Shown here: piece by piece, positions 25,339 to 33,740 of the stretch
How the letters are laid out: every line of letters starts with the position of its first letter
Position numbering within the stretch: the first letter of the stretch is position 1
The notes under the pieces: generated by a model
Told to the model about the DNA's origin: nothing
What the model saw: only the letters and a program-made list of their open reading frames with translations
The model's database searches: none
NCBI GenBank assembly: GCA_937873665.1
Contig: CALMYW010000535.1
Location: forward strand, 1 to 34,686
Reading direction: 5' to 3'
Source of the DNA: an uncultured Sphingorhabdus sp.
GTDB lineage: Bacteria > Pseudomonadota > Alphaproteobacteria > Sphingomonadales > Sphingomonadaceae
DNA length: 34,686 nucleotides
Position numbers and translations under genes: made by a program

Positions 25339-26245
25339 GACTCCTCAAGACGCGAGCGTCGCTCGGTACTGCTACACTTTTCGGCATCACCGCAAGCCAC
25401 TCGGCGAAGTGCGGCTCGATCTCAGGATGAGCCCGACCCAGGTCAACCGTAGCTTGCAGAAAGCCCAATTTGCTCCCGCAGTCAAATCGCTTTCCTGCGA
25501 ATCGGTAAGCGAGTACCTTTTGTCGATTCATCAAGCGGGCAATTGCGTCTGTGAGCTGAATTTCACCCCCTGCTCCTTGCGGCAGGTTCACTAGGTCTTC
25601 AAAGATGTTTGGTGTAAGGATGTACCGTCCAACGACAGCGAGTGTCGAAGGCGCAGCCGCTGGTGACGGCTTTTCGACAATTCCGGTGAGTTCGACAAGA
25701 CCGGTTGGTGTTGAAAAGCCCGATACGATGCCATAGCGATTCGTTTGATCGCGGGGAACATCCTGAACAGCAAGAATGCTTACGCGCTGCTCCGCATATT
25801 GACCGATCATCTGGCTGAGGATGCCGGGTGTGCCAACCATCAGGTCATCGGCGAGCAGGACCGCGAACGGTTCGTCTCCCACAAGCTCTCTGGCACAAAG
25901 TACCGCATGTCCCAGACCCAGTGCGCGAGATTGCCGGACAAAAGAACACACCATGTCGGGCGGTGTGATCCCACGGGCCACCTCAAGCAGGTTCGTCTTT
26001 CCGGCTATTTGCAATTCGTTTTCAAGCTCATAGGCGGTATCAAAGTGGTCTTCGACACTCTTTTTTGTGCGGCCGGTAACAAATATCATGTGCCTCACAC
26101 CCGCCTCATAGGCCTCTTCAACCGCGTATTGGATTAGTGGCTTGTCCACGATCGGGAGCATTTCCTTGGGCGAGGCCTTGGTGGCCGGAAGAAATCTCGT
26201 TCCAAGGCCGGCGATAGGAAATACGGCTTTTTTTATGGATCGCAT
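25322..26245 (-). CDS. galU: UTP-glucose-1-phosphate uridylyltransferase
   Basis: This 307-residue nucleotidyltransferase starts MRSIKKAVFPIAGLGTRFLP. Landmarks: GLGTRFLPATKASPKEMLP (nucleotide binding, K-P-K-E), QYAVEEAYEAG, FVTGRTKKSVEDHFD, LGLGHAVLCA, FAVLLADD, GIVEKPSP, GGEIQLTDAI and RFDCGSKLGFLQA. It makes UDP-glucose from UTP and glucose-1-phosphate for surface polysaccharide. The start at 26245 fits the family; an ATG at 26311 would add 22 residues. The last roughly 20 residues run into the start region of the IS630 gene (17-base overlap), so the natural C-terminus may have been replaced. UDP-sugars are also the substrate class of SenB. Confidence 0.92.
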   Translation of the reverse strand: MRSIKKAVFPIAGLGTRFLPATKASPKEMLPIVDKPLIQYAVEEAYEAGVRHMIFVTGRTKKSVEDHFDTAYELENELQIAGKTNLLEVARGITPPDMVCSFVRQSRALGLGHAVLCARELVGDEPFAVLLADDLMVGTPGILSQMIGQYAEQRVSILAVQDVPRDQTNRYGIVSGFSTPTGLVELTGIVEKPSPAAAPSTLAVVGRYILTPNIFEDLVNLPQGAGGEIQLTDAIARLMNRQKVLAYRFAGKRFDCGSKLGFLQATVDLGRAHPEIEPHFAEWLAVMPKSVAVPSDARVLRSHAPEG

Positions 26246-26392
26246 GTTTCGTGGGTGGTAAGTTTGGGGGGTGCTGGGTTGGAAGGAGGTACTCGGTCGG
26301 GACGCGACCAATCTGCGAGACAGCCAGCCAAATATTGATGTTGGATGTTAGCAAAGCGCAGGAATGTGCCTCGAACAATTGCTCTCAGAAGG

Positions 26393-27463
26393 CTAAACGA
26401 CGGTGAGACGTTTGTCAGCGCTCTGGGCGCCTACCCCCCCCACCACCGCCGCCTCCCCAAACCCCCCATTCCGAAACACCGCCAGTACCGTGTCGACCAC
26501 CTCGGGCGCACATGCCACCAGCAGGCCGCCGCTGGTTTGCGGGTCGGTGAGCAGGGCGCGGTCGGCTTCGGCGAGGTCTTCCGGCACGGTGACGTCTGCG
26601 CCGTAGCCGGCCCAGTTGCGGCCTGAGGCGCCGGTGACGATGCCGCGTGCGGCCAGGTCGCGCACGCCGGGAAGCAGCGGCACGTGGCTCCAGTCGATGT
26701 GCACCTGCGTGCCCGAGCCCCGGGCCAGTTCCAGTGCATGTCCGGCCAGGCCAAAGCCGGTGACATCGGTCAGCGCATGCACGCCCTCCAGGGCGGCCAG
26801 GGCGGGGCCCGGTGTGTTCAGGCGGGTGGTGGTGGCGATCATGCGGGCGTATCCGTCCGCATCCAGCTGTTCTTTTTTCAGGGCCGCCGACAGCACCCCG
26901 ACCCCCAGTGGTTTGCCCAGTACCAGCACGTCACCGGGCCGGGCGTCGGCATTGCGTTTCACCCGCCTGGGGTGCACCAGTCCCAGGGCCACCAGGCCGT
27001 AGATCGGTTCGACCGAGTCGATGGTGTGGCCGCCGGCAATCGGTATGCCCGCCGCGCGGCACACCGACGCGCCTCCCTCCAGGATTTTGGCTATGGTCGC
27101 CGTGGACAGCACATTGATGGGCATGCCCACCAGGGCCAGCGCCATGATCGGTGTGCCGCCCATGGCGTACACATCGCTGATGGCATTGGTGGCCGCAATG
27201 CGCCCGAAATCGAACGGGTCGTCCACGATGGGCATGAAGAAATCGGTGGTGGCGATCAGCGCCTGTTCGTCATTGAGCTGGTAGACGGCGGCGTCGTCGG
27301 CCGTCTCGATGCCGACCAGCAACTCCTTGGGTACCGGCATCTGGGTTGTGCCCTTGAGGATGTCGGCCAGCACGCCCGGGGCGATCTTGCAGCCGCAGCC
27401 ACCGCCGTGCGACAGGCTGGTCAGGCGCGGTTCGGCGCGGAGGGTGTCGGCGGTCTGGGTCAT
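26393..27463 (-). CDS. senC: Selenophosphate synthetase, SenC (SelD homologue) of the selenoneine pathway
   Basis: This 356-residue enzyme makes selenophosphate from selenide and ATP. The N-terminal GGGCGCK holds the reactive cysteine (C23) and lysine (K26) equivalent to C17/K20 of E. coli SelD; the residue is Cys, not selenocysteine. Other conserved parts: ETADDAAVY, ALIATTDFFMPIVDDPFDFG, AATNAISDVYAMGG, AGGHTIDS, TDVTGFGLAGHALELA and TDPQTSGGLL. The start at 27463 has AGGAG at good spacing and overlaps the senB stop by 4 bases. Coupling to senB argues for the selenoneine role (SenC), though the enzyme could also serve selenocysteine or selenouridine synthesis. No selA, selB or selU is in the window. 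Confidence 0.92.
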   Translation of the reverse strand: MTQTADTLRAEPRLTSLSHGGGCGCKIAPGVLADILKGTTQMPVPKELLVGIETADDAAVYQLNDEQALIATTDFFMPIVDDPFDFGRIAATNAISDVYAMGGTPIMALALVGMPINVLSTATIAKILEGGASVCRAAGIPIAGGHTIDSVEPIYGLVALGLVHPRRVKRNADARPGDVLVLGKPLGVGVLSAALKKEQLDADGYARMIATTTRLNTPGPALAALEGVHALTDVTGFGLAGHALELARGSGTQVHIDWSHVPLLPGVRDLAARGIVTGASGRNWAGYGADVTVPEDLAEADRALLTDPQTSGGLLVACAPEVVDTVLAVFRNGGFGEAAVVGGVGAQSADKRLTVV

Positions 27464-28470
27464 GGGTGTACTCCTGAAAGGGCCGCTTGCGCGGTGCGCA
27501 GCGATTGCAGCAGGGCTGCGCGTTCGGATTCGGGCGCGAACAGGCTCGCGCGGAGCCCGCATTGTGCGTGCAAAGCGGCCAGGATGTCGGGCGAGTGGCC
27601 GCTTTGCCCTGCACGCGCCTGGCGCAGCAGCTTTGCCACGGCGTCGGCATCGCCCTGCGGAAAATAGCCGCGATAGTCCGCGCCCAGCATGCCCACATTG
27701 CCCGGAATGTGCGAGGCCAGCACCGGCGTGCCGCTGCAGATGGCTTCCATGATCACATGCGCGCCGCCTTCCATCCGGCTCGGGTGCAGCAGCACATGGG
27801 CCTGCTGGATGCGGCGACGTGCCTGAGCATGGGTCATGCCACCCAGCCAGCGGTAATGAGGGCAGACGGCGGCGGTTTGCTGCGCCGCGGCGCCCAGCGC
27901 CGGGTCCAGCGCAAGCCCGATATGGTCGATGGCGATGCCGTCGTGCGGGGAGAGCAGGCGCGCCGCGGCGAAGATTGTCTGCGGGCTTTTTTCGTCGCGC
28001 AAATGGCCGACCACCACGGCGCGCAGGCGGCGGCCCGTTTTCGCCAGGGTCTGGCGGCTGGTGGTGGACTGCATCACCACGTCACACCGGGACCGCAGCC
28101 TGGCGGGCAAGGCCAGCGCGCCCTGGTCCTGCAGCACGATCAGGCGGGTCGCCAGGCGCAGCGAACGCTGCGCGTCGCCGTCGGTTTCGATATCGCGGTA
28201 AAGGTCGGTCCCGGTCAAGGCCACCACCAGGGGCCTGGCGGGATGGGACAGCGCCCAGGCGGCAATGCTGGCAGCCGACCGCCGGGCGTGCAGGGCCAGC
28301 ACCAGCGCTGCCGGTTGCTTCGCCTCGGCGGCATCCGGCCAGCTGGCGGCCAGGCGCACCGCATAATGGTCGCGCAGCAGGCGCGACCAGCGGCGCGCGG
28401 TTCGCCAGTTGCCGTTGTTGGCGTTGGCCAGCGCGGGCGTTACCAGGCACAACGAGGGCTTTGACGACAT
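27460..28470 (-). CDS. senB: Selenosugar synthase SenB (GT-B glycosyltransferase)
   Basis: This is a 336-residue GT4-like protein. It starts MSSKPSLCLVTPALANANNG and NWRTARRWSRLL, matching SenB proteins (VTPA...ANNGN..TA.RW). Also seen are ALHARRSAASIA, VALTGTDLYRDI, and the C-terminal GT4 motif HPSRMEGGAHVIMEAICSGT with PVLASHIPGN. SenB joins selenophosphate to UDP-GlcNAc (or related UDP-sugar) to give a 1-seleno-sugar. The start at 28470 fits the family; the longer frame upstream of it runs antisense to senA. It is coupled to senC by ATGA overlap. The identification rests on sequence resemblance and on the senA/senC neighbours. Confidence 0.88.
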   Translation of the reverse strand: MSSKPSLCLVTPALANANNGNWRTARRWSRLLRDHYAVRLAASWPDAAEAKQPAALVLALHARRSAASIAAWALSHPARPLVVALTGTDLYRDIETDGDAQRSLRLATRLIVLQDQGALALPARLRSRCDVVMQSTTSRQTLAKTGRRLRAVVVGHLRDEKSPQTIFAAARLLSPHDGIAIDHIGLALDPALGAAAQQTAAVCPHYRWLGGMTHAQARRRIQQAHVLLHPSRMEGGAHVIMEAICSGTPVLASHIPGNVGMLGADYRGYFPQGDADAVAKLLRQARAGQSGHSPDILAALHAQCGLRASLFAPESERAALLQSLRTAQAALSGVHP

Positions 28471-28501
28471 GGATGCGGCGCGGGGGGGAGGTGGGCGGAT
28501 T

Positions 28502-29737
28502 GTGGAGCAAGACGCCTCACGCTGCCTGGGGCGGCAGGCGCTGGCCGACGCGCTGGTGGTCTCCCGTGCCCGCACACTGGCTTTGTTTGATGCGGCAGAG
28601 CGCGCCCTGGGGCCGGCGCTGGTCGTGCCGGCCCGCGCCGAGCTGAATCCGCCGCTGTGGGAGCTGGGCCATGTCGGCTGGTTTGCCGACTGGTGGATTG
28701 CCCGCAACCCGCACCGCGCCCTGGGGCTGGCCGCCGACCCGGATGTTTCGCGCCGTCCCGCACGCCAGGCGGCGCGGGGTGTGGATGCCGAGGCGCTGTA
28801 CCACTCCAGTCGCGTGGCCCACAACGCGCGCTGGCAGCTGCCCTTGCCCGACGCGGCGCAGACGCGCGCCGACCTGGAGCGCAGTCTGACCGACACGCTG
28901 GCGTGGCTGGAAGCCGCCGACGAAACCGACGCCGGACTGTATTTCTTTCGCCTGGCGCTCTACCACGAAGACATGCATGCCGAAGCGGCCGTGTACATGG
29001 CCCAGACCGTGGGTTATGACCCGGCCGATGCGCAGACCAGCGCCGCGCTGGACCGGCCGGTGAGCCTGCCGCGGCGGGTGGATGGGAGCGGCGCCGCCGA
29101 GCTGGCCGTTCCTCCGGGGACTTGCGATCTGGCCTGGCATGGGCCGGGTTTTGCCTTCGACAACGAATGCGGCGCGCAGCGGGTGCCGGTGGCGCCAGGC
29201 CGGATCGACGCGGCGCCGGTGACTTGGGCGCGGTATCTGCCCTTCGTCGAAGCGGGCGGCTATGACGATGCGCGGTGGTGGACGGCCGAAGGCTGGCGCT
29301 GGCGTTGCGCGACGTCAGCACGTGCGCCGCGGTACGTGCGCGTCGATACCGCAGGCTGGCATCAGCAACGCTGGGGTCGCTGGACACCCCTGGAGCCTCA
29401 GGCGCCGGTCTGCCACGTCACGTTCCACGAAGCGCAAGCCTGGTGCGCCTGGGCCGGGCGCCGCCTGCCGACCGAGGCCGAATGGCTGGCCGTCAGCGGG
29501 CAGCCCGGTTTTGCCTGGGGCCAGGTCTGGGAATGGACGGCCAGCCCCTTTGCCCCGTTCGACGGATTTCAGCCCCATCCCTACCGGGACTATTCGGCGC
29601 CATGGTTCGACGGACGCCCGGTGCTCAAAGGGGCCTGCGCCGCCACGGCCGCGTTGATGGTTCACCCTCGTTATCGCAACTTTTTCACCGCCGAGCGCAA
29701 CGATATCTTTGCCGGGTTTCGCAGCGTGGCGGTTTGA
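28502..29737 (+). CDS. senA: Selenoneine synthase SenA (EgtB-like non-haem iron enzyme)
   Basis: This is a 411-residue protein from the GTG start. The N-terminal DinB-like domain carries the iron-binding triad: H57 in WELGHVGWF and H155/H159 in YHEDMHAEA. The C-terminal part is an FGE-sulfatase/EgtB-type domain (PVTWARYLPFVEAGGYDDAR, VCHVTFHEAQAWCAWAGRRL, PTEAEW, WEWTASPF, GACAATAALMVHPRYRNFF, DIFAGFRSV). SenA couples the selenosugar to hercynine with O2 to form the C-Se bond of selenoneine. The GTG at 28502 follows GGAGGTG at ideal spacing; the ATG at 28469 overlaps the senB start codon and lacks such a site. The divergent senB-senC pair makes SenA more likely than an ergothioneine-type EgtB. 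Confidence 0.9.
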   Translation: MEQDASRCLGRQALADALVVSRARTLALFDAAERALGPALVVPARAELNPPLWELGHVGWFADWWIARNPHRALGLAADPDVSRRPARQAARGVDAEALYHSSRVAHNARWQLPLPDAAQTRADLERSLTDTLAWLEAADETDAGLYFFRLALYHEDMHAEAAVYMAQTVGYDPADAQTSAALDRPVSLPRRVDGSGAAELAVPPGTCDLAWHGPGFAFDNECGAQRVPVAPGRIDAAPVTWARYLPFVEAGGYDDARWWTAEGWRWRCATSARAPRYVRVDTAGWHQQRWGRWTPLEPQAPVCHVTFHEAQAWCAWAGRRLPTEAEWLAVSGQPGFAWGQVWEWTASPFAPFDGFQPHPYRDYSAPWFDGRPVLKGACAATAALMVHPRYRNFFTAERNDIFAGFRSVAV

Positions 29738-29820
29738 ACCGCATCCTTGCCCCCCGGAGACAGCCCCTCCGCCCGGATCGGCCCCGGTCAAGCCTCCAAC
29801 CGGTGATCCGACCATCGACC

Positions 29821-29895
29821 GATAGCTATAAATAATATAGCTGGATATGACCTTTTTACTATGGGTACGGGCCGTTTTTGCTTGAAATTTCCCTT
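29821..29895. repeat. Hairpin-containing dispersed-type repeat between convergent senA and egtD
   Basis: An AT-rich island stands in a GC-rich region. It contains the inverted repeat AGCTAT-aaataat-ATAGCT (29824-29842), then a T-run (CCTTTTTACT) and GCCGTTTTTGCTTGAAA. It resembles small intergenic repeats of Comamonadaceae (GATAGCT...TAGAGGCC...TTGAAA types). Its place between two convergent genes and its T-runs fit a transcription terminator, possibly in both directions. The other bases of the 218-base gap hold a weaker hairpin, TGTCC-GAAG-GGACA near 29937-29950. Confidence 0.5.
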
Positions 29896-29955
29896 GGCGG
29901 GCCTGTTTGGGGTCGGCCGGACCAGGCCGGGCCCTTGTCCGAAGGGACAGTGCCT

Positions 29956-30954
29956 TCAGACAGGTGCCCAGAACACGCTGAACCAGCCCCGGGGGTCACT
30001 CCAGTGGGTGGCGGGGCCGAAACCTGCCGCGGTCAGCAGGGACCGGAAGCGCTCCGGGGTCCATTTGTAGGAGTTTTCGGTATGCAGGCGTTCGCCCGCG
30101 ACGAAGCGGCGCTCGCCGCCGGGCCAGCGAACCGTCTGGGCGCCGTCCGATTCCAGGTGCATTTCGATGCGTGATTCGGCGCTGTTGTAGAACGCCACAT
30201 GGCGCCAGCGGGCGGGCGCGAAATCCGATCCGAGCAGGGCATTGACGTGCAGCAGCAGGTTGCGGTTGAAGGCCGCCGTCACGCCCAGCGCGTCGTCGTA
30301 GGCGGCTTGCAGCACGCCGTGGTCCTTGACCTGGTCCACACCGATCAGCAGGCCGCCACCCGGCCCGCCGGCGCGGCACAGCGCATGGGCCTGGCGCAAC
30401 AGGGCCAGGGCACGCTCGGGGGTGAAGTTGCCGATGCTGGAGCCCGGGTAGAAGACACAGCGGGGCGCCTGCGCCCGATGCTGGGTGGCAAGCCACTCCT
30501 GCGCCGCGTCGGGCAGAGCCAGCGTCTGCGAAAAGTCCAGCCCCAGCCCCAGCATGGGCAGGGCAGGGTGGCGCTGTTGCAAGGCGGTGAGCGTGTGGCG
30601 CAGAAAGTCCACCGAGATGTCCACCGCCACATATGCGCCCACGTGCAGCGGCGCGAACAGCCGCGCGGCTTTTGCACAGTTGCCGGCCCCCAGGTCGATC
30701 AGCACCGCCGCAGGTGGCAGCACCCGGGCCATGTCAGCGATGCCGGCGTCGAAAATGCCGGCCTCGGTGCGGGTGGGGTAGTACTCGCCCAGTTCGGTGA
30801 TGGCGTCAAACAGGCACGACCCCAGCCGGTCATAAAAGAATTTTGGCTCGGCGCGTGCCGGCGTGGCCAGCAGCCCCTGGGCCAGCTCGGTACGGATGGC
30901 CTCGGTGTCGGGCTGATGGATCTGCAGGAAATGGGGGGCGTCTGAGGCGGGCAT
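29956..30954 (-). CDS. egtD: L-histidine N-alpha-methyltransferase EgtD
   Basis: This 332-residue SAM-dependent enzyme trimethylates histidine to hercynine, the acceptor for SenA or EgtB. Family hallmarks are KFFYDRLGSCLFDAITELGE and YYPTRTEAGIF (38-69), the SAM motif LIDLGAGNCAKA (85-96), VAVDISVDFL, CVFYPGSSIGNF and GVDQVKDHGVLQAAYDDA. Length matches EgtD (about 320). It converges on senA and diverges from the ABC importer gene with 211 bases between starts. No egtA, egtC or egtE is seen, so the local product is selenoneine, not obviously ergothioneine. Confidence 0.95.
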   Translation of the reverse strand: MPASDAPHFLQIHQPDTEAIRTELAQGLLATPARAEPKFFYDRLGSCLFDAITELGEYYPTRTEAGIFDAGIADMARVLPPAAVLIDLGAGNCAKAARLFAPLHVGAYVAVDISVDFLRHTLTALQQRHPALPMLGLGLDFSQTLALPDAAQEWLATQHRAQAPRCVFYPGSSIGNFTPERALALLRQAHALCRAGGPGGGLLIGVDQVKDHGVLQAAYDDALGVTAAFNRNLLLHVNALLGSDFAPARWRHVAFYNSAESRIEMHLESDGAQTVRWPGGERRFVAGERLHTENSYKWTPERFRSLLTAAGFGPATHWSDPRGWFSVFWAPV

Positions 30955-31165
30955 GGGGCGAGCGCTGGGCGCATGGGAAAGTTGGAGTCGCGCAGCGGTT
31001 TATACCCGCCTGTCGGCCCCCGGGAGCAAGCTTCCAGGGGTCTGCTGTCCGCGTCGGTCGGCGAATCCGGCATTTCCTTACAGGCGTTTGTCCGCATGGC
31101 CCGCAACCGCAAAACGGCGGCATTTCGGTTGTAATACGTTCGTTTTTTCTTCTGAAAGCGATTCC

Positions 31166-32032
31166 ATGTCCCAGCGCCGTCTCGCCCTTTTCGCCGTTCT
31201 GGCGGTTCCCGCCCTGTTCATCAGCGGTCTGGCCCATGCCCAGTCCCCTGCCGTGTTCCGGGTGACCACCATCCCCGAAGAAGCCGCCACCGAACAGGTG
31301 CGCAAGTTCACGCCGCTGGCCGCCTATCTGGAAAAGGCGCTGGGCATGAAGGTCGAGTTCACGCCAGTCAATGACTACCCGGCGGCGGTGGAAGCGCTGG
31401 TCAACAAGAAGGTGGATCTGGTCTGGTTCGGTGGCTTTACCCACGTGCAGGCCAATATCCGCTCGGGCGGCAAGATCGTGCCGTTGGCGCAGCGCGAGGA
31501 AGACACCAAATTCCAGTCGGTTTTCATCGCCAAGACCGATTCCGGCATCAAGACGCTGGCCGACATGAAGGGCAAGCAGATCAGCTTTGGTTCGCAAAGC
31601 AGCACGTCCGGTCACCTGATGCCGCGCAGCTTCCTGCTGGCGGCCAACATCAACCCGGAAAAGGATTTCCGCCGTATCGCCTACAGCGGCGCGCATGACG
31701 CCACCATCGCCTCGGTGGTCAGCGGCAAGGTCGACGCCGCGGCGCTGGACGTTACGGTCTGGCGCAAGTTCGTCACCGAAAACAAGGTCGACACCAAGGC
31801 GGTCGATGTGTTCTACACCACACCGGGCTACTACAACTACAACTGGTCGGTGCATGCCGACATGCCCGCCGCCCAGCAGGCCAAGGTCAAGGCGGCGCTG
31901 CTGGCGCTGGACCCGGCCAAGCCTGACCAGGCCGAAATCCTGCGTCTGAACCGCGCCACCCGTTACATCGACACCAAGCCCGAAAACTACAAGGGCCTGG
32001 AAGCAGCGGCACGCAGCGCCGGCCTGCTCTGA
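31166..32032 (+). CDS. PhnD-like periplasmic binding protein, putative selenium-oxyanion binder
   Basis: This 288-residue secreted protein has a signal peptide of about 25 residues (basic MSQRR, hydrophobic core, AHA-Q cleavage). The mature part has the phosphonate/phosphite/phosphate binding-protein pattern: FRVTTIPEEA, KFTPLAAYLEKALGMKVEFT, DYPAAVEALVNKKVDLVWFG, IAKTDSGIKTLADMKGKQIS, FGSQSSTSGHLMPRSFLL. The ligand of such proteins is a tetrahedral oxyanion. I recall that close relatives beside selD/senB-type genes are named putative selenate-binding proteins. With sen genes next door, selenate or selenite is a reasonable guess, but phosphonate or phosphite remains possible. It starts the ABC operon; no phn lyase genes follow. 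Confidence 0.8.
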   Translation: MSQRRLALFAVLAVPALFISGLAHAQSPAVFRVTTIPEEAATEQVRKFTPLAAYLEKALGMKVEFTPVNDYPAAVEALVNKKVDLVWFGGFTHVQANIRSGGKIVPLAQREEDTKFQSVFIAKTDSGIKTLADMKGKQISFGSQSSTSGHLMPRSFLLAANINPEKDFRRIAYSGAHDATIASVVSGKVDAAALDVTVWRKFVTENKVDTKAVDVFYTTPGYYNYNWSVHADMPAAQQAKVKAALLALDPAKPDQAEILRLNRATRYIDTKPENYKGLEAAARSAGLL

Positions 32033-32053
32033 CGCGGGCAGGGCGGGGCGGTC

Positions 32054-32896
32054 TTGAAGCTTGAACTGCAGGCGCTGTCGGCGCGTCACCCGGCGGCCCG
32101 GGCGGGTGTGGCGGCGGCCATTCGTGAGCTCAGCCTGACGATCACGCCGGGGGAGCAGGTTGCCGTCATCGGTCCGTCGGGCGCCGGCAAGACTACCCTG
32201 CTGCAGGCGCTGGCCTGCGCGTTGCCGCCGTCGGCTGGCGCGCTGCGTGTGGACGGGCAACTGCCGTGGCAGTTGCCCCGTGGGCAGCTGCAGCGGCTGC
32301 GTGGCCGCTTGTTCCTGGCGCCCCAGGTACCGCCCCTGCCGCCGCGCCAGCGTGTGGTCACGGCGGTGCTGGCCGGCCGCCTGCCGGCCATGGGGCTGTG
32401 GCAGAGCGTGCGGTCGCTGTTTTATCCGGACGACATCCCCGCCGCCTACGAGGCGCTGGACCGCTTTGATCTGGGTGACAAACTGTTTGAGCGGGTGGAC
32501 CGCCTCTCGGGTGGCGAGCGCCAGCGCGTCGGCCTGGCGCGCGCCCTGATGGGTATGGGGGCCGGGGCGAGTTTGCTGCTGATTGACGAGCCCTTGTCGG
32601 CCCTGGACCCGACGCGGTCCCGCCAGGCCATCGGCGCGCTGGTCGCCGGGGCGGGCGAGCGCGGGGCCACGCTGGTGGCCACACTGCATCAGGTGGACGT
32701 GGCGCTGGCGCATTTCCCGCGCATCATCGGTTTGCGCGATGGACAGATGGCTTTCGACCTGCCCGCCCGGGCGGTATCCCGCGAGCGGCTGGCGGCGCTG
32801 TACGACCAGTTCGAACATGAGCTGCGTGGCGAGGTTCCGGTGCCGGCGTCCGCCGAAGCCCTGGCCCCGCAGCCGGTGGTCATGCATTGCCGGTAG
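32054..32896 (+). CDS. ABC transporter ATP-binding protein (PhnC-like)
   Basis: This is a 280-residue ATPase. Walker A is GPSGAGKTT (40-48), the ABC signature LSGGERQR (151-158), Walker B LLLIDEP (174-180), and the switch histidine lies in ATLHQVDVAL. It powers import through the two permeases that follow. The start is TTG at 32054, 21 bases after the binding-protein stop and directly preceding KLELQAL, which fits PhnC proteins; no ATG is nearby. Loop sequences are richer in proline and arginine than in typical PhnC. Confidence 0.85.
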   Translation: MKLELQALSARHPAARAGVAAAIRELSLTITPGEQVAVIGPSGAGKTTLLQALACALPPSAGALRVDGQLPWQLPRGQLQRLRGRLFLAPQVPPLPPRQRVVTAVLAGRLPAMGLWQSVRSLFYPDDIPAAYEALDRFDLGDKLFERVDRLSGGERQRVGLARALMGMGAGASLLLIDEPLSALDPTRSRQAIGALVAGAGERGATLVATLHQVDVALAHFPRIIGLRDGQMAFDLPARAVSRERLAALYDQFEHELRGEVPVPASAEALAPQPVVMHCR

Positions 32897-32900
32897 GTGG

Positions 32901-33740
32901 GTGGTGGCGCAACTGAGCCTGCCCCCTGTCCCGCGCCGTGACCCGGCCTGGCACAGCCGCCTTTTCTGGATGCTGGCCATCGGGGTGCTGCTGTGGCCGC
33001 TGGGTGTTGCCACCGAGTTCAAACCCTGGATCCTGCTGGAGCCGGACAACCTGAAGGTGACCGGGCAGTTCCTGGGCAGCTTCTGGCCGCTGGCGCATGA
33101 TGGGGAGTTTGTGCGCATGGTGGTTCGCGAGACCTGGCGCACCGTGGCCATGGCCACGGCCGGCGTCACGCTGGCCCTGGTGGTGGCCATTCCGCTGACG
33201 CTGATCAACACCCGTGTGTTGTCCATCTCGGCCCTGTCGGGCCGCATGGCGCGCGGGCCGTTCTGGCTGCGCCAGGCGGTGCGCTGGCTGCTGATCGTAT
33301 TGCGCAGCATTCCTGAACTGGTGTGGGCGCTGGTATTTGTCCGCGTGGTGGGTCTGGGTCCGACCGCCGGTGTGTTGGCCATTGCCCTGACCTACGGCGG
33401 CATGCTGGGCAAGGTGTATGGCGAAATCCTGGAAAGCGGTGAAACCCATGCCACGGAAACGCTGCTGCGCAACGGCAGCTCGCGCCTGCAAGCTTTCTTC
33501 TACGCGCTGCTTCCCAGCAGCGCGGCCGAGCTGACCAGTTACACCGTTTACCGCTGGGAATGCGCGATCCGCAGCTCGGTCGTGCTGGGCTTTGTCGGCG
33601 CGGGCGGTCTGGGGCAACAACTGGACAATTCGATGAAGATGTTCAATGGCGGCGAGGTCGCCAGCATGCTGCTGGTCTTCATCGCCCTGGTGGCATTGGC
33701 CGACCGGGTCAGCGCCTGGCTGCGAAAGGCGCTGGGATGA
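32901..33740 (+). CDS. ABC transporter permease (PhnE-like), first
   Basis: This is an inner-membrane protein of about 279 residues with roughly six membrane segments ([76 protein letters not shown]). The EAA-like loop is at ETLLRNGSSRLQAFFYALLP. The C-terminus has SSVVLGFVGAGGLGQQLDN, a PhnE hallmark. It starts at one of two adjacent GTG codons (32901 or 32904) after AGGTG, four bases from the ATPase stop. The stop overlaps the second permease by 4 bases. Confidence 0.85.
   Translation: MVAQLSLPPVPRRDPAWHSRLFWMLAIGVLLWPLGVATEFKPWILLEPDNLKVTGQFLGSFWPLAHDGEFVRMVVRETWRTVAMATAGVTLALVVAIPLTLINTRVLSISALSGRMARGPFWLRQAVRWLLIVLRSIPELVWALVFVRVVGLGPTAGVLAIALTYGGMLGKVYGEILESGETHATETLLRNGSSRLQAFFYALLPSSAAELTSYTVYRWECAIRSSVVLGFVGAGGLGQQLDNSMKMFNGGEVASMLLVFIALVALADRVSAWLRKALG

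Noticed and set aside
26393..27463. Selenoprotein form of SelD (in-frame TGA at the active site)
   Set aside because: The reactive position is a cysteine codon (GGGCGCK); no in-frame TGA or SECIS-like hairpin is needed.
28409..28896. Long N-terminal extension of senB (start at 28896) and of senA (start at 28409)
   Set aside because: The extensions are antisense to each other's genes, Arg/Ser/Pro-rich as expected for shadow frames in GC-rich DNA, and not part of either family.
28502..29737. Ergothioneine EgtB instead of SenA
   Set aside because: EgtB-like enzymes look alike, but the divergent senB-senC pair and the lack of egtA, egtC and egtE favour selenoneine synthesis.
29824..29842. CRISPR repeat or riboswitch
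   Set aside because: There is a single hairpin with no repeat-spacer pattern, located after convergent genes and not in a 5' leader.
30955..31165. Promoter for the importer genes between egtD and the binding-protein gene
   Set aside because: A GTTGTAATAC block near 31130 could be a -10 region, but no matching -35 element is visible, so no promoter was annotated.
30830..33382. 850-codon open frame on the minus strand
   Set aside because: It lies antisense to the ABC importer genes, has biased low-complexity composition and no family motif; the plus-strand genes explain the region.
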